NCBI RefSeq assembly: GCF_012489685.1
Contig: NC_080044.1
Span: forward strand, 63,598,732 to 63,662,731
DNA: 64,000 nucleotides
Source of the DNA: Lotus japonicus
Taxonomy: Eukaryota; Streptophyta; Magnoliopsida; Fabales; Fabaceae
Direction of reading: 5' to 3'
Of the stretch, positions 1 to 12,365 are shown one piece after another. Position 1 is the first letter of the stretch; each line of letters opens with the position of its first letter. A program made the translations under genes and the position numbers. The notes under the pieces are model-generated. The model saw only the letters and a list, made by a program, of their open reading frames with translations, was not told the DNA's origin and ran no database searches.

Positions 1-834
1 TATTTTACTATATATTGATATCTATTTTACTATATATTTATATTGGAGCTGATAATTGTCATGTATCTAGCAGTCATGCATTAGATTATGAGCTGTTAAC
101 AATTGATAGAAAGGGATAGATTGTTCAGTTTGCAAAAAAACTAAAAGGTTTTTATCTGAAGGCAATGATATATTAATAGTTCTTCAATATTGTTTGAATA
201 TGTCATGTCCCTTTTGCTTCAATGAATATGTTCATGTAGATTACTTCCCATCTAATCATAATTGAAACCTTTAATTAGTGCAGCATGTTGACACCGAGCG
301 GTGAGTAGAAAGAATCCCGCAGGTACTTCTCTTTTTCGGTGTTTGCCAATTTTTATTTTATGAGTTCTTTGTGATTGTGTTGGTTGAATGTTAGGGAAAA
401 ATAGTGGGTTGAAATTTTACGTCTATATCTCTTTCATATTTATTAAATAGGTGTGACCCTTTTATATTAATGAACAAAAGATAAACATAATATTTCACTT
501 GACATTCTCATTCTTTATTAAATTTTCAAATTTCAGGATACAAAACACACACGAAAAGGAACAATTTACATAAAAATGTTAGAACTAATAGAAAAATAAA
601 ATTTAATAAAATTTCAAAAAAGTGTTTCTTAACCTTAATCATTTCAAAAAAATTGTTTTAGTATCTTAACCTTAACCATTTGATTTATTTCAATTTAAAA
701 AATGATTCAAAAGTTTTATTACCCATTTTTTCTTAAGTGATTTTTTTTTAATTATATGAAAAAAATTATTCGTACATTGCACAACATTGGGTAGATACAC
801 ACACACACCCTAAATTTTATTTTTCTTCATTATT

Positions 835-872
835 CACCCTTCACCCGTGCAGGGCACGGGTACGAATACTAG
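835..872 (+). mobile_element. Helitron 3' terminus (non-autonomous)
   Basis: The sequence shows a short GC hairpin CCCGTGC-AGG-GCACGGG about ten bases before a terminal CTAG (869-872) that is followed by T. This is the standard plant Helitron 3' end, which inserts between A and T. The matching 5' TC end was not fixed with confidence; a TC-rich start near 430 is possible, giving an element of about 440 bp. No coding sequence is seen in it. Confidence 0.65.
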
Positions 873-1227
873 TATCAATATATTAACAAGATAGGGAAGC
901 TGCCTGCCGGTGAGAGTAATTCATATAGTCGATAGGTGTGAGATTAATTTTTTTCTTCACGGTCAACGCACTAAGCGATATGAGTTAGACAATGAGTTTT
1001 TTCATTCATAGAAGTTGAGATTTGAAACTTCAATCACTCATTTAAATGACGTAGTGCTGAACTACTACATCAACACACTTAAAATGTGTATTTTTTTTTT
1101 TACCAAAGTATTCATATGGTAACCATGAGATTAATCTCTCGTTGCTCTCATAGTGTGCTAATCAATAAGTTTTTCATTCAAGAGTTGAGATTGCAATGTG
1201 TATTTAGAAGCAACAACAAGTAAGAAG

Positions 1228-1491
1228 TTAGCTTAAAAACAACTTCATACACAATTTTGTAGCCATAATATTGGCTTTTTGCATTGATCTCTTGGGCCCG
1301 ACTAGAATTAAAAAACTGGGCTTACTATCACTTTCGTTTGACACTGCCTCCAAACTTGTTAGCCTTGGGCTTGTGATCCTGAAATGCTTCTCAAGCTTGT
1401 TAGCATCTTTCTTGGGTATGCAAGCACTGACGGCAAAGTGAGACTCCATTTGGTGGTATGAAGATTGAAGAGACAGTTTGTTAGCAGACAA
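1228..1491 (-). CDS. hypothetical 87-residue reading frame, possible gene remnant
   Basis: A reverse-strand open frame of 87 codons with balanced amino-acid composition (not simple-sequence), beginning MSANKLSLQSSYHQ and containing FLILVGPKRSMQKAN. I do not recognise a family. No flanking exon could be joined, and no promoter signal was identified. It may be an exon or remnant of a degraded gene, or chance. Confidence 0.2.
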   Translation of the reverse strand: MSANKLSLQSSYHQMESHFAVSACIPKKDANKLEKHFRITSPRLTSLEAVSNESDSKPSFLILVGPKRSMQKANIMATKLCMKLFLS

Positions 1492-2370
1492 AAAAAAATA
1501 GACAGTTTGTTCTATTTACTATTATAGGAGGCTATTCAATGCCCGTTCTAGCAGAATTGAGTGTTCCCTCCTACTAAATATTTGAAGGCATCGTGACCTG
1601 GTAGGAAGACGTTGGAGATTTGTATTATTTTCATTCATTTATGATAGTATAATGTTTGTAATTTTTTTTATTTGCGGATTTGTTTTGTTTTTGTTAAATG
1701 AAAAAAAAAATCAGTCCAACCCAAGGATTAATCACATAACAACAATAATACTCGCAGGAATTCCTGATCAAATATAGAAAAAGAAACATGACTGTTCAAT
1801 GCTCTGCACAGATTCAAGTTGTGTAAAATGTTATGTGCAAAAATAGTTAGATAAATAGTTTAATCTAACAGATCATTGATGGGTATTGAAAGAAGATTAA
1901 TCAGGTTAGTTAGTTAAATAAACACACAAGTCATATGGCAGGTGAGGCTTGCACTTTACCTAAAAACGTGAATGGGTATTAAAATGGTTGAGTGAGCCAC
2001 ACTGATAATACAACAACCCCCTTCATGGGTCATGGCTCGTGTCCCCACCGACACTGGTTCACTTTAACGCAGAGGCCATGTCTCTATGCGCTGCTAGCTT
2101 TTATTGGATTTGGATCCACACCGCATATGAACATTATCCGTGACACATGCGTTTTTTTCCTTCCCTATAAACCAGTTTAATATAATTATTATCAACCATT
2201 TAAGAATGAAAGGTAAATTTTTACCCCTATAAAATAGAAAAAATTATATCGCCACACTACTTTAGAGATACTCTATCCAATTCAATTAAAATAAAAAATA
2301 TAAAAAAAATGAAATTTTATTTCATATTTGATTTTCAAACCCAATATAATCCAATTCAAATCAAAATTTG

Positions 2371-2372
<2 letters not shown>

Positions 2373-2414
<42 letters not shown>

Positions 2415-2415
2415 A
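2373..2415. repeat. AT dinucleotide microsatellite
   Basis: An uninterrupted run of AT/TA dinucleotides followed by a TTTATATATATATAA tail. It is a simple sequence repeat with no visible gene association. Confidence 0.9.
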
Positions 2416-3842
2416 TTATGTTTATTTTTTACATCGGAAAAATAAATTACACTTTTTAAGGATTGATCAATGGATCTCTCACTCTCAACCCATATATCCC
2501 TAGCTTTTACCACTTGAGTTATTTTTTGGGACATATGGTTATGCTTATACATATATCATTCACTATTTAAAAAAGAAATATCATATCATTCATACTTACA
2601 TATTAACATTTTTACATGTTTATATATTTATTATATGATACATCATACCATTAACACATCATCAACTAGAGATAGATGAGAAGAGAAGAAAGGCACATGA
2701 GTAAGATGATGAATGATGTCATGTGAAAAATAAAGATAAAAAAATAAAAAGCGGGTTGAAATGAGAAAATGTAGTATAAATATATCAAAAGTACTAATAA
2801 TATCACGTACCCACATTTTTGTATTAAAAATGACAAAAGATGATTGGCAGAGTACTTTGGAGAAAAGGTTTAGACACCCAAATATTAATAAGAGAAAATG
2901 AAGAAAGATGGGTAAATAATATATGTGATATAATAAAGAAAAAGAGAAATAGAAATATGTGTGTGTGAAAATGTTATCATTTGAGTAATGATATATGCAC
3001 ACCTCATTTTCTCTTTTATCTCATTTCCACATCTTTTTTTTTATCTCTCTGCATTTCCTGTCACATCACAAATCATATTATTCATTTCTCTCTCATTTCT
3101 ACCTAATCTCACAAGGTGGAGTTGGAATTGGTATGTCAACTAAACATTATTCTAACTCAGCATTTGTGGTTCATATCATCATCCATCTAATCATAAGAGT
3201 GGAGGGAATCAAAGCCTACACCAAATTCAGTGACTCCTTACATAATCCTAAATTTAGTTATCAATCTTTTAATGATGATAAGTACAAAATAAAAATAAAA
3301 AACTCTTAATTAATAATTAGTATTGTTTTTTTTAAACCACTAATTAAGTATTGTTTTTTTTTTGAAAGAATTAAGTATTGTTGTTACTTGTTAGTATAAG
3401 TCAGAAATCATATTAATGGATATCTTTAAAGAATTAATTACAATTAACTATTAACATTTATGTCATTATATGTTGTATAATTTTATAGAAATAGAAAATA
3501 AAAAACAATCACATCCTAATTCTACGAAAAAAAACTCATTAGTCAACTCTTATCACTCAAGGGTTGAGTTAATCATAAACAAGAGATTAGTTTGACAATA
3601 GAGATACATTAGTCTCAAAGCTGACTACTGTGAAAATACATGGTCATCAAGACAATTTTTTGGTGTTGTAAATGTCAAGTTTTAAGTTGGGGGTTAACCA
3701 ATATCATAATACCACTCAATTAGTGCTCACAAGGTATCATTACACCACCCCTTTCCCGTTTCTCATTCCGCCACTCACCGTGACACACTGCGCATTTCAC
3801 CCTCTTCCCATCACTCTCTGCTGCATCACTTCAGCTCCAACC

Positions 3843-6652
3843 ATGGAAACCATCACCAAGCACCAACAACAACAACAACAACAACAGAAGAAGCGAAAAT
3901 GGTTCCTCCCCTTAATCTTCTCCCTTCTACTCTCCACCATCCTCATCCTCCTTTCAATCTTCGTCTCCTCCGATTCCTCCTCCCTGCTCTACCTCTACCG
4001 CTCACGCGCCACCCCAGACCAACCGCACTTCGTCGAGTCCAAGCTGAAACCCTCCACCACTTCACCCATCAACTCTGTTCCCAGGATCGCCTACTTGATC
4101 TCCGGTTCAATGGGTGATGGGGAAACTCTCAAGAGGACGCTTAAGGCCCTTTACCATCCCAGAAACCAGTACGCTGTGCATTTGGACCTGGAGGCTCCTC
4201 CTCTTGAGAGATTGGACCTTGCTAACTTTGTCAAGAACGAGCCTCTGTTTGCTCAACTGGGTAATGTTCGGATGATCGTGAAAGCTAACTTGGTTACCTA
4301 TAGAGGACCTACCATGGTCACCAATACCCTTCACGCTGCTGCTGTTTTGTTCAAGGAAGGTGGAAACTGGGACTGGTTCATCAATCTCAGCGCTTCTGAT
4401 TATCCATTGGTTACACAAGATGGTACCCTTTTTTCATCTCATGTTTGTTCTTGACGGGTATAACGATGTAGATTTTTTTGTTGGTTAGTGTTAGTGTGTT
4501 TTTTATGGAAATTCATTTAAAATTCGTTATATTTGAGATGGGGATGGATGGATGATTATTCATTGGCTTGGCTGTTTCCTAGTTACCGATTTGGTGTTTG
4601 GTGATTTAAATGCTGTTTTGTTTTGTGATGCATTAGTTGAAAGTTAGAAGCTGACTTGCTTGTTTCTTAGTGAGGTTATTGCCAGCTGACAGCTGCATTT
4701 TGTTGCTAATTTTGCTTATAGATATATGTAGAGACTTTCTGGATTTGGATTAGTCTGATCTGGTCCCAAATTGTTGTTATTATTACAACATTTGTCAGCA
4801 GGAACCCCCCAATTATGCTCTTGTATTGTAGGCCAGGTTTGGAGGGAGGAATGCTGGGTTTCAGATAGAATTCATTGAAACTCCAGTCCACTAGTTTTAT
4901 TTTTTACTTTGAGTTGACTTTATGTTTGCAAGTGTGTAACCTCTCTGCCATGTGTGTTGGATGGATACCATATAAGAAAAAAATCTAATGAGAATTTTGA
5001 TGGTTGCTTGTTAACTCCGTTAATTCATTGGAACATAAAAGAGAATTAGGAATGTGAATCATATTGTCTTGTTTTCACAATCATCCACTGACTCTTTCAA
5101 TTTACTATGTCTCTTTTGCACAACAGATCTGCTGCATACGTTATCATCTGTTCCGCGGCACCTTAACTTCATTGAGCACACCAGTGATATTGGATGGAAG
5201 GAGTATGTTGCTGATCCTTTCATCCCTTCTTTTTATTGTATGATTTGTTTGAAATTCAAAAGTAACCTGCAGTTTTATGAAATATAAATGTGTCTTATCT
5301 TGATTAGTAAATCTTTACTGTTTTCTTTTTTCAATAGAGATCAGAGAGCCAAGCCTGTTATAATTGATCCGGCACTTTATAGCATCAATAAATCTGATGT
5401 GTTTTGGGTGACAGAGAAAAGAAGTGTTCCCTCAGCATATAAACTGTTCACAGGTGAGAAACCTGGTTTCTGATGCCCTCTCAGCTTTATTCAATCTCTA
5501 TTTTAATATTTTTCTTCTCGCCAGCTTAATTATTTTGCTCTTTCAAACTTGTAGAATGTTTCAATAGTCTATGAGCCATCTAACCCTTGAATAGATTGAA
5601 GATATTTCTAAAACCCAAATAGCTGTAAAAAAGTTCTGGAATGAAGTCAAACAGCCATAATAAAAAGGTAAAAAGAGAGCAATCATAGTGTTGCCAATCC
5701 AATTTATGGACTAACTTCAGTATCCAGTGGTTTTGAGTATGATTACTCAGAATTATAGCACCTTTTCCCTTTTCTCTTTTCACATAATTCTTGGACTCAT
5801 TATGCCATATGTCATGGGTACTGGTTGGTAATTCTAAAACAGCCTCTGTGTATCCCTTCTCCGTAAATCATTTCATTCTCACATTAGGTCTAATTGCACA
5901 TGCTCATTCTGGTTCCTTTTTCCTTATTTTGAGTTCTTTTAAACAAGAAGCCATTTGCAGCTAAACTACCTCATGAGATCACCCACTTTACTCGAATCTG
6001 TGACATCAAACAAGCTTTTTCAATAGCTGTTTATTACCTGGAAAACTCAAGATCTGGAGATCATAACTTGCAATATCATTAGTCTTGGCTCTGTGCTATC
6101 TATCTGACTTTAATTTTTGCTACCTGATTTTGTTTAGGTTCTGCGTGGATGATGCTCTCTCGCCAATTTGTTGAATATATGTTATGGGGATGGGATAACT
6201 TGCCGAGAGTAGTCTTGATGTATTATGCCAACTTCCTATCTTCCCCTGAAGGGTATTTTCACACAGTCATCTGCAATGCCGAGGAGTTTCGTAACACTAC
6301 TGTGAACCATGACCTCCACTTCATATCATGGGACAACCCTCCAAAGCAACACCCACACTATCTCACAATGGATAACTATCAGGGAATGCTGGACAGCAAT
6401 GCTCCTTTTGCTCGGAAGTTCGGCAGGAATGAACCCCTCTTGGATAAGATTGACAGTGAAATCCTGGGACGAAATGATCATGGTTACGTACCTGGCAAAT
6501 GGTTCACTCAAGCAAATCCAAACATCACCAAATCGTATTCTTTTGTAAGGAACATCACGGAACTCAGTCCCGGCCCTGGAGCAGAAAGGCTTAAACGGCT
6601 TATCAATGGCTTATTATCAGCTGAAAATTTTAAGAACAACCAGTGTGCTTGA
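3843..6652 (+). CDS. GT14 beta-glucuronosyltransferase-like (GlcAT14 type)
   Basis: Four exons, 3843-4422, 5127-5202, 5338-5453 and 6138-6652, join in frame to 428 residues with GT-AG introns. The product is a type II Golgi membrane protein: a short cytoplasmic tail with eight consecutive Gln (about 8-15) and KKRK, a membrane span at about 20-42, then a Core-2/I-branching (GT14) domain. Family landmarks are AYLISGS near 82, INLSASDYPL, NFIEHTS, LFTGSAW, SSPEGYFHTVICN and HDLHFISWDNPP. Arabidopsis GlcAT14 enzymes add glucuronic acid to type II arabinogalactan on arabinogalactan proteins; that activity is inferred here. An in-frame ATG at 3672 exists, but the one at 3843 (AACCATGG context) gives the family-like N-terminus and was chosen. 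Length is typical of the family. The next gene on the same strand is an FkbM methyltransferase. Confidence is high for the family and moderate for the exact substrate. Confidence 0.93.
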
Positions 6653-8169
6653 AACTCAGGTTCCCAAAACCTGCTATGCTCGTTGCTGTTTTTCCATCAG
6701 CTAACAGTTACAACAGGCAAACAGTTGTTATGTCCTCCAGTTGACACTGAGGTTGGTTGCTTTGAGACCAATCATGATATAACAGATTATACAACATAAA
6801 GGATAGCTTCTTCGGAGATACGCGCTGCCCTCGATTTATATTTTTACACTAATTTTAACATGACCCCGAATTTTGAGTCCATATGTATCACTTGTTATTT
6901 CACATGATTCATTAAAATTTTACTGGATGGCTGTGTCAAGTCATCAATGTTGTTCTTGTACTCTTTGGACTGTCTTTATAGCAAATAATCTTCAGTTATG
7001 TAATACAGGGACAGGATACCTGTTAGGTTGGAAGTGCCACAAACCAGTGAAAAATACTCACCAAAACATCTTATGCAAGTAGCTGGAGTATACCCCTCTT
7101 TTCCTTCTTTTTCAGGTAATATACTTCATAAATTCGAGATTTGAAGGCCAACTTCTATATGAATTTTTTTCCTTTGATGTAGACTCTTGCCAATAGGTAA
7201 AGGAATTACATTATACTAGCATGTAAGGAGGCCATTTCCTACTGAGCAATCAAATGTAGTTCACCAAAAGGGTCTCACAAGTATCTCATATTTTTATCTC
7301 TCATGACCTAAGTTTATGTATATTAGATCATAGATTTCCAATCAGTAGCTTGATCACAATCTTTACATGAACACAGACATCCCGGGGGCTATGAATCTAG
7401 CTTTTCTACTTGTAAATTAACCTCTCTTCTTCATTAAACTACATTAACGTTGAATTGAAGCTCTTAATTCATAAATCTTATACTCTCAAATTTCTTTTAC
7501 ATTCCGTGTACCTAATTTATTGAGAGAGACAATAACTGGATTCTTTTGTAGGGGAGATCCTACATTTCTTTGCCAAAACCCTTCCATATCGTTCCAAAGC
7601 ATAAAAGGCACTTAAACTCAGGCTAAGTTTGTCTACTTGTTGGGGTCAAACCCTATGTTGGCTCAATTTGACAACATAGCTTCCTCCACTTTCATCTCTT
7701 AGAATTCAAGATGCCGATATGAATTAACGTTCTAATAAAAGGAAATGTATAAAGCACCACCTCAAAAGTTATGTTGAGATTAACTAAAGATACATTCAAT
7801 TCAACTTCATTTCTCCAACACCATTAGGTGTTACAAGAGGTTGTGAGACAAATCGCAAGAACAATTCGCTAGTCATATCATCCTTAAAAATAAAACTCGA
7901 TAAGACATGATTGAAATGTTAAAACAATCGGACGTGAGAATTTATTTTGTGACTTGATTTTCGCTCTGAAAAATCTTCCTAACAACAATAATTCCCCATA
8001 TTTCTCAAGTGATTATATACATCAAAACTAGAAAAAATGCAAATGATATTTAAATTAAAACTCTTAAAAATAAATTATGGAACTAAAATGGTTGTTCTCT
8101 GTGATTTATCAAATAATAAAGCATTATTATGAAAGTGAAAGAAATTCTTCAAAGTTCACCTCACTTCAC
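6653..8169. other. 3' region of GT14 gene and intergenic DNA
   Basis: Holds the 3' untranslated region of the GT14 gene, then AT-rich sequence with no gene, RNA or well-bounded repeat that I can support. Confidence 0.6.
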
Positions 8170-8414
8170 GAGAGCTGGATTTGGCACCCCAACCCTTAGA
8201 TTTCACACTCCCAATTTTCGGATTTTCGGGTTCCGAATTATTTCGGAATCTTATATTCCGAACTTAATTCATGATTTGTAGTGCAAAATACATGTAACAC
8301 CCCACTTTTGAGTGAAAAAATACTTTGAAAACCTTATTTCCGAAATATTTCGGAAACTAAGTTTCCGAAAGTGGGGTGACATTTCTAACGAGTGGGGTGC
8401 CAAATCTAGTTCTC
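8170..8414. mobile_element. foldback MITE, copy 1
   Basis: Inverted ends GAGAGCTGGATTTGGCACCC on the left and the complement of GAGAACTAGATTTGGCACCC on the right. The interior is palindromic around TTCCGAAATATTTCGGAA. It is flanked by direct repeats CACTTCAC (8162-8169 and 8415-8422), an 8-bp target duplication. There is no coding capacity. It belongs to the same family as the next element, which begins 17 bp further on. Confidence 0.8.
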
Positions 8415-8431
8415 CACTTCACTTATCACCC

Positions 8432-8677
8432 GAGAATTAGATTTCCCACCCCATCCATTAGAATTGTCGCCCCACTAAAATACTCCGGAAGATTAAGTTC
8501 TCTGGAAGATAAACTTTTAAAGTCCTTTAAAAATGAGGGTGCCAAATTTAATTGCGTAGTAAATAAATCAACTGATACGATCCGAAAGTTTAACTCCTGG
8601 AGCACTCCAGAACTTAATCTTTCGGAGTATTTTAGTGGGGTGACAATTCTAACGGATGGGGTGGGAAAACTAATTCC
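8432..8677. mobile_element. foldback MITE, copy 2
   Basis: Long inverted ends of about 75 bp (GAGAATTAGATTTCCCACCC left; right end the complement of GGAATTAGTTTTCCCACCCC). They continue through CCCCACTAAAATACTCCG on both arms. Flanked by the 10-bp direct repeat CTTATCACCC at 8422-8431 and 8678-8687. It lies about 150 bp before the FkbM start codon and so forms part of its upstream region. Confidence 0.85.
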
Positions 8678-8826
8678 CTTATCACCCCTCATCCTAGTTC
8701 CCAGAAGCTGTCATTACCACTCCACAGATCCAAATCTCAATTTTCCGGGAAACCAATTTCCGTCACTTTCTCGAGAAAATCCCCCTTCCATAGCAGAACC
8801 TTTGATCCTTCCCACAGTCCTTTTCC

Positions 8827-11206
8827 ATGGCGAATGCCTGGAAAAGAGATAAACCCACAAGATTCCTCTCCCCAAAGTTTCTATTTTTACTCTTGACTTC
8901 CACTCTTCTCTTACTCATCTTCTTCTTCGTCTTCCTCACCCCAACCCCCTCAAACCCTAACCCTAGCTTCCTCACCATCAACACCCACCTCTTCTCCACC
9001 GCAATTCCCCCTTTCGATTGCATGAAATCCCCTCAAGCCCACCCCGTCGTCGCCAGCGTCGTCGAAGGCGTTCGGTACCCGTTTCTCTTCTCGCTTTCCG
9101 ATTTCGGAAACCTACCCGATAAGCCGCACAAGAACATCGTGAGGATTCTCAAGGGGAAGCCATTTCGGAAGCCTGATATCTCGGTCACTGTTCAGGAGGT
9201 TCTGGAGAAGGCGAAGAGTGAGGGGAGAGATGGGTTTGTGGTGGATGTGGGTGCTAATGTGGGTATGGCGAGCTTCGCCGCGGCGGCTATGGGGTTTCGG
9301 GTTGTAGCGTTTGAACCTGTTTTTGAGAATTTGCAGAAGATTTGTGAAGGGATTTACTTTAATAGAGTTGCGGATTTGGTTACTCTCTTTGAGGCTGCTG
9401 CATCTGATCGTCTTGGTAACATTACTGTTCACAAGGTGAGATTTCTCTCTATTGTATCTGAGGTTTTGCGATGTTTGAATTGAATTTTGGTTGCTATAGT
9501 TTGTGGTGAGTTTGTTATTGAATTATAATGAGAGACTGTGGAAGAAGGGTTTGTTAGTGCTTCGTTGTATCGTTCGATACTAATCTAATTAACTCCGAAA
9601 CGATTCCAGTTGATGGGGCAATAATGAACAGAACTGTAGATTTTTGTGAAGTATAAGTCTGGATAATGATGAATGGACATGTGAAAACTGAAAATGAAAA
9701 CTGTTTTCCTCGAATTTTTTCAGTGTGTTTATCTGCCTCTACTGCTCCCTGGTGTGTCAGCCCAAACTTCTGGTTGGACATACCATAGTTAAAGGATTAT
9801 AAATCCAAAAATTTAAGGATGATCTTACATTTTAACTCTACTTTGAAGATTGACCATGAAATGCCATATGTAAATATAAATAGTCAACTTCTCCTTGGAG
9901 TTGGTTCTAATTTTAGTATAGGAAACAAATAGTGCTGTTTCAATCTAGTCTCTTTCTTCAGTTTATGGTGGAATTATTTTGCCACTAGCTTCCTCAGGAG
10001 TCAGGAGCTATCTTTTGCATTATCCTGTTTCATTTACCCAATATAAAAGATGACAACCTTCCAATTTAAAGTTATGCTGAAGTATAAGGGAATTTTTCTT
10101 AATGAGCCGTTTAAGAAAACTTGATATGGTGTTAAGATTTATGTAAGATTTTGAAAGACTTGATATAGCTTAGGTGGTTGGGTTGGTATGGAGATTTAAA
10201 TATGGTGTTAAGTTCAGGTGATGGTAGTAACTTCCTAATATGTCCTGCTCAAAAAATCCACAAAGTGCTGATTAAAATTGTTAGGGAAGGTTAGACCTGA
10301 CAATTGCATTACAATATTTTGAACAAAGATCCGATGATCCATTATAATACGTATTTAAAGAGTCTGCTGGTTTGTATTAGTTGGATAGGCTTGGATGAAT
10401 GTAGTAAGTCTCAATATCTCTTGGGAAGTTGGGATAGCAGTGTGATCTTCAAAAGTTTAATATAGCGCCGACAGTTAATTTCTATTACATCTTAAACATA
10501 ATGCACACAGGGGTGTACATTATGGTTGTAAGACTTGATTTTTGTTGAAACGTTACAACAAAAGTTTGTTTCTATTATTAATTTTGATTATAATTGTGAA
10601 GTCTGTCTCCGTGGTCCCATATGGAAGTTTATGTTTTTGGAAATAAGATGATGAGGAAGTTTAGAACATGAGGCCTTCAACTTTACGAGTTAGAGTTAGT
10701 AATCTTAAGCCAAGGCCCTATTGTTTCTGACATGAGAAGATAAAACAACAAGAAAATGAAATCACATATTGTGCAATGCAACTTCTGCTTGTCTTTTGAT
10801 TGCTGATCATGTCATTTTTCTTTTTCAAACTTTAATTTGCCAGTTGGTTGGTAGGCTGGACAACAGCGCGGTTTCTGCCACAGGTGCAAAGCTGGCATTT
10901 AAGTCCAATGAAGAGATCGCTTTTCAAGTAAGAACTGTTCCTCTTGACGAAGTGATTCCTGAATCAGAGCGTGTGCTACTGCTCAAAATAGATGTTCAGG
11001 GCTGGGAATATCATGTTCTTAAAGGAGCATCAAAGTTGCTCTCGAGGAAAGGAAGCCAAGCCCCTTATCTCATATATGAAGAAGATGAGCGTTTGTTACA
11101 AGCCAGTAATAGCAGTGCAAAAGAGATTCGAGACTTCCTCCGGAGTGTGGGTTATCATGATTGCACCCAACATGGCACGGATGCACATTGCACCAAGAAG
11201 GATTGA
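8827..11206 (+). CDS. FkbM-family methyltransferase, membrane anchored
   Basis: Two exons, 8827-9435 and 10844-11206, join in phase 0 to 323 residues. The N-terminus has a basic stretch (KRDKPTR) followed by a hydrophobic span at about 17-37, predicting a type II membrane anchor. The FkbM (Methyltransf_21) domain follows: the SAM-binding motif VVDVGANVG at about 138-146, VVAFEPVFENL, an acidic AAASD segment, then KIDVQGWEYHVLKGA at about 251-265 in exon 2, and YLIYEEDERLL. FkbM enzymes are O-methyltransferases; the substrate of the plant membrane-bound members is not known to me. The start codon context is CCATGG. The 1.4 kb intron holds nothing recognisable. Two MITEs sit just upstream. A splice-like AG at about 11313 with open sequence after it could mark an alternative 3' exon, but it hits a stop quickly. 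Confidence 0.9.
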
Positions 11207-12365
11207 TCATAAATTTGGTTCAGTTTTGCAGCCCCTAGAAGTTAAACTAAGTCATTGCTAGTTTCTGTCTACACATTGCAGTTGACAAAAACCACATCTC
11301 ACCTAATTTCAGAGTGGTGAAAAATTAGATGAATTGATCATAGATGCTGATGGGAACATATTAAGACGGGTTGGCAACTGCACACATGACACAACTAACA
11401 GGAAGCTGCTTGATAATGATCATTCCAAAGTTTCTCTGTATGGAAGTTGGAAAAGACATAGGTTCCTCGACATGCATTCCACTATGATTCTTGTGTAGAT
11501 CTTTTTCAGTTTTTTCTAGGATTTTGTATACAAGCTTTTAATTGTAGGCATTTCTTAATGCACGCCTTGAGTTTGGATCACATTGAAACCTATTTATAAG
11601 ATATTTGTATCAGACTTACAAAGAAAAGAAAGCTCATGTTTGATTTGTCATAGCCAGTATGAAGTGCTAAATTATACAAGGAATTGTATCATCTGTGAAG
11701 GCCAACATAACTGGCCAAGCTCAAAGAAATAGTTGAATTGTTCATTTAGCTTCAATTGCTAGGTTCTTAAAACAACCGAGAGCAGTGCTTTGGAAGGAAA
11801 CAGGAAGTCTTAGTTATCTTCTCATGAACAAAATCAACATCAATCGAAACTTCAGAAGCCTCTAAGTGGAGGTCCCAGAATTATTTGGTTTGAGGTACCC
11901 AACTGCAAAAATACAAGCCGTTTGAGAAAATTTAGAACCATTCTATTATAGGGTAACTTATCAAATAACCAATTCTGCAGACACCGATACCACATGAAAA
12001 TTTATCTGTTGATAATTTGTCAAACATTAAAGCAAGGGCTATGTAACTTGTGGCACATCAGGAGAATTTCAGTAGACTTACAGTTATCCTTCAAAAATTT
12101 GCTTAGACCCTCTTATGCTAAATGATTAAGGGGAGAAAACATAAGTCACACAACTAGTGACCTAAGCAGGGACCTCATACAAATTAGAATTTTACAGCCT
12201 AATGAGGTTGATGCTCAATCTAGTAAGTTAAAACAGGATGCACGAATGGAAGACAATTGCCAATTGTCAAACTATACTGCCTAGTAACATTGGCATATTA
12301 AACAGAAACCTGTATCTCGTTACTAAATTTGGTATACCTGAGGTTTTAACCATACAGCGCAGACC
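11207..12365. other. convergent 3' intergenic region
   Basis: Lies between the stop codons of two convergent genes (FkbM + and DUF3119-like -). It contains their 3' untranslated regions; no other gene or bounded repeat was found. Confidence 0.6.

Larger units (their letters stand above)
1..3842. other. AT-rich intergenic region with repeats
   Basis: No convincing gene is seen before the GT14 gene. The stretch is AT-rich and holds a Helitron-type 3' end near 840-872, an AT microsatellite near 2373-2415 and long T/C-rich tracts at about 3000-3100. A reverse-strand open frame of 87 codons at 1228-1491 is listed separately with low confidence. Two short near-repeats (around 990 and 1164, 'gtttttcattca' followed by 'agttgagatt') suggest old repeat remnants. 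Confidence 0.6.

Noticed and set aside
284..322. Possible short terminal exon 'GCAG CATGTTGACACCGAGCGGTGA'
   Set aside because: Acceptor-like site and stop are present, but no upstream exon or reading frame in the window supports a gene.
3672..3842. Upstream in-frame ATG extending the GT14 protein by 57 residues
   Set aside because: The extension is not family-like and would place the membrane span deep in the protein; the ATG at 3843 has better context.
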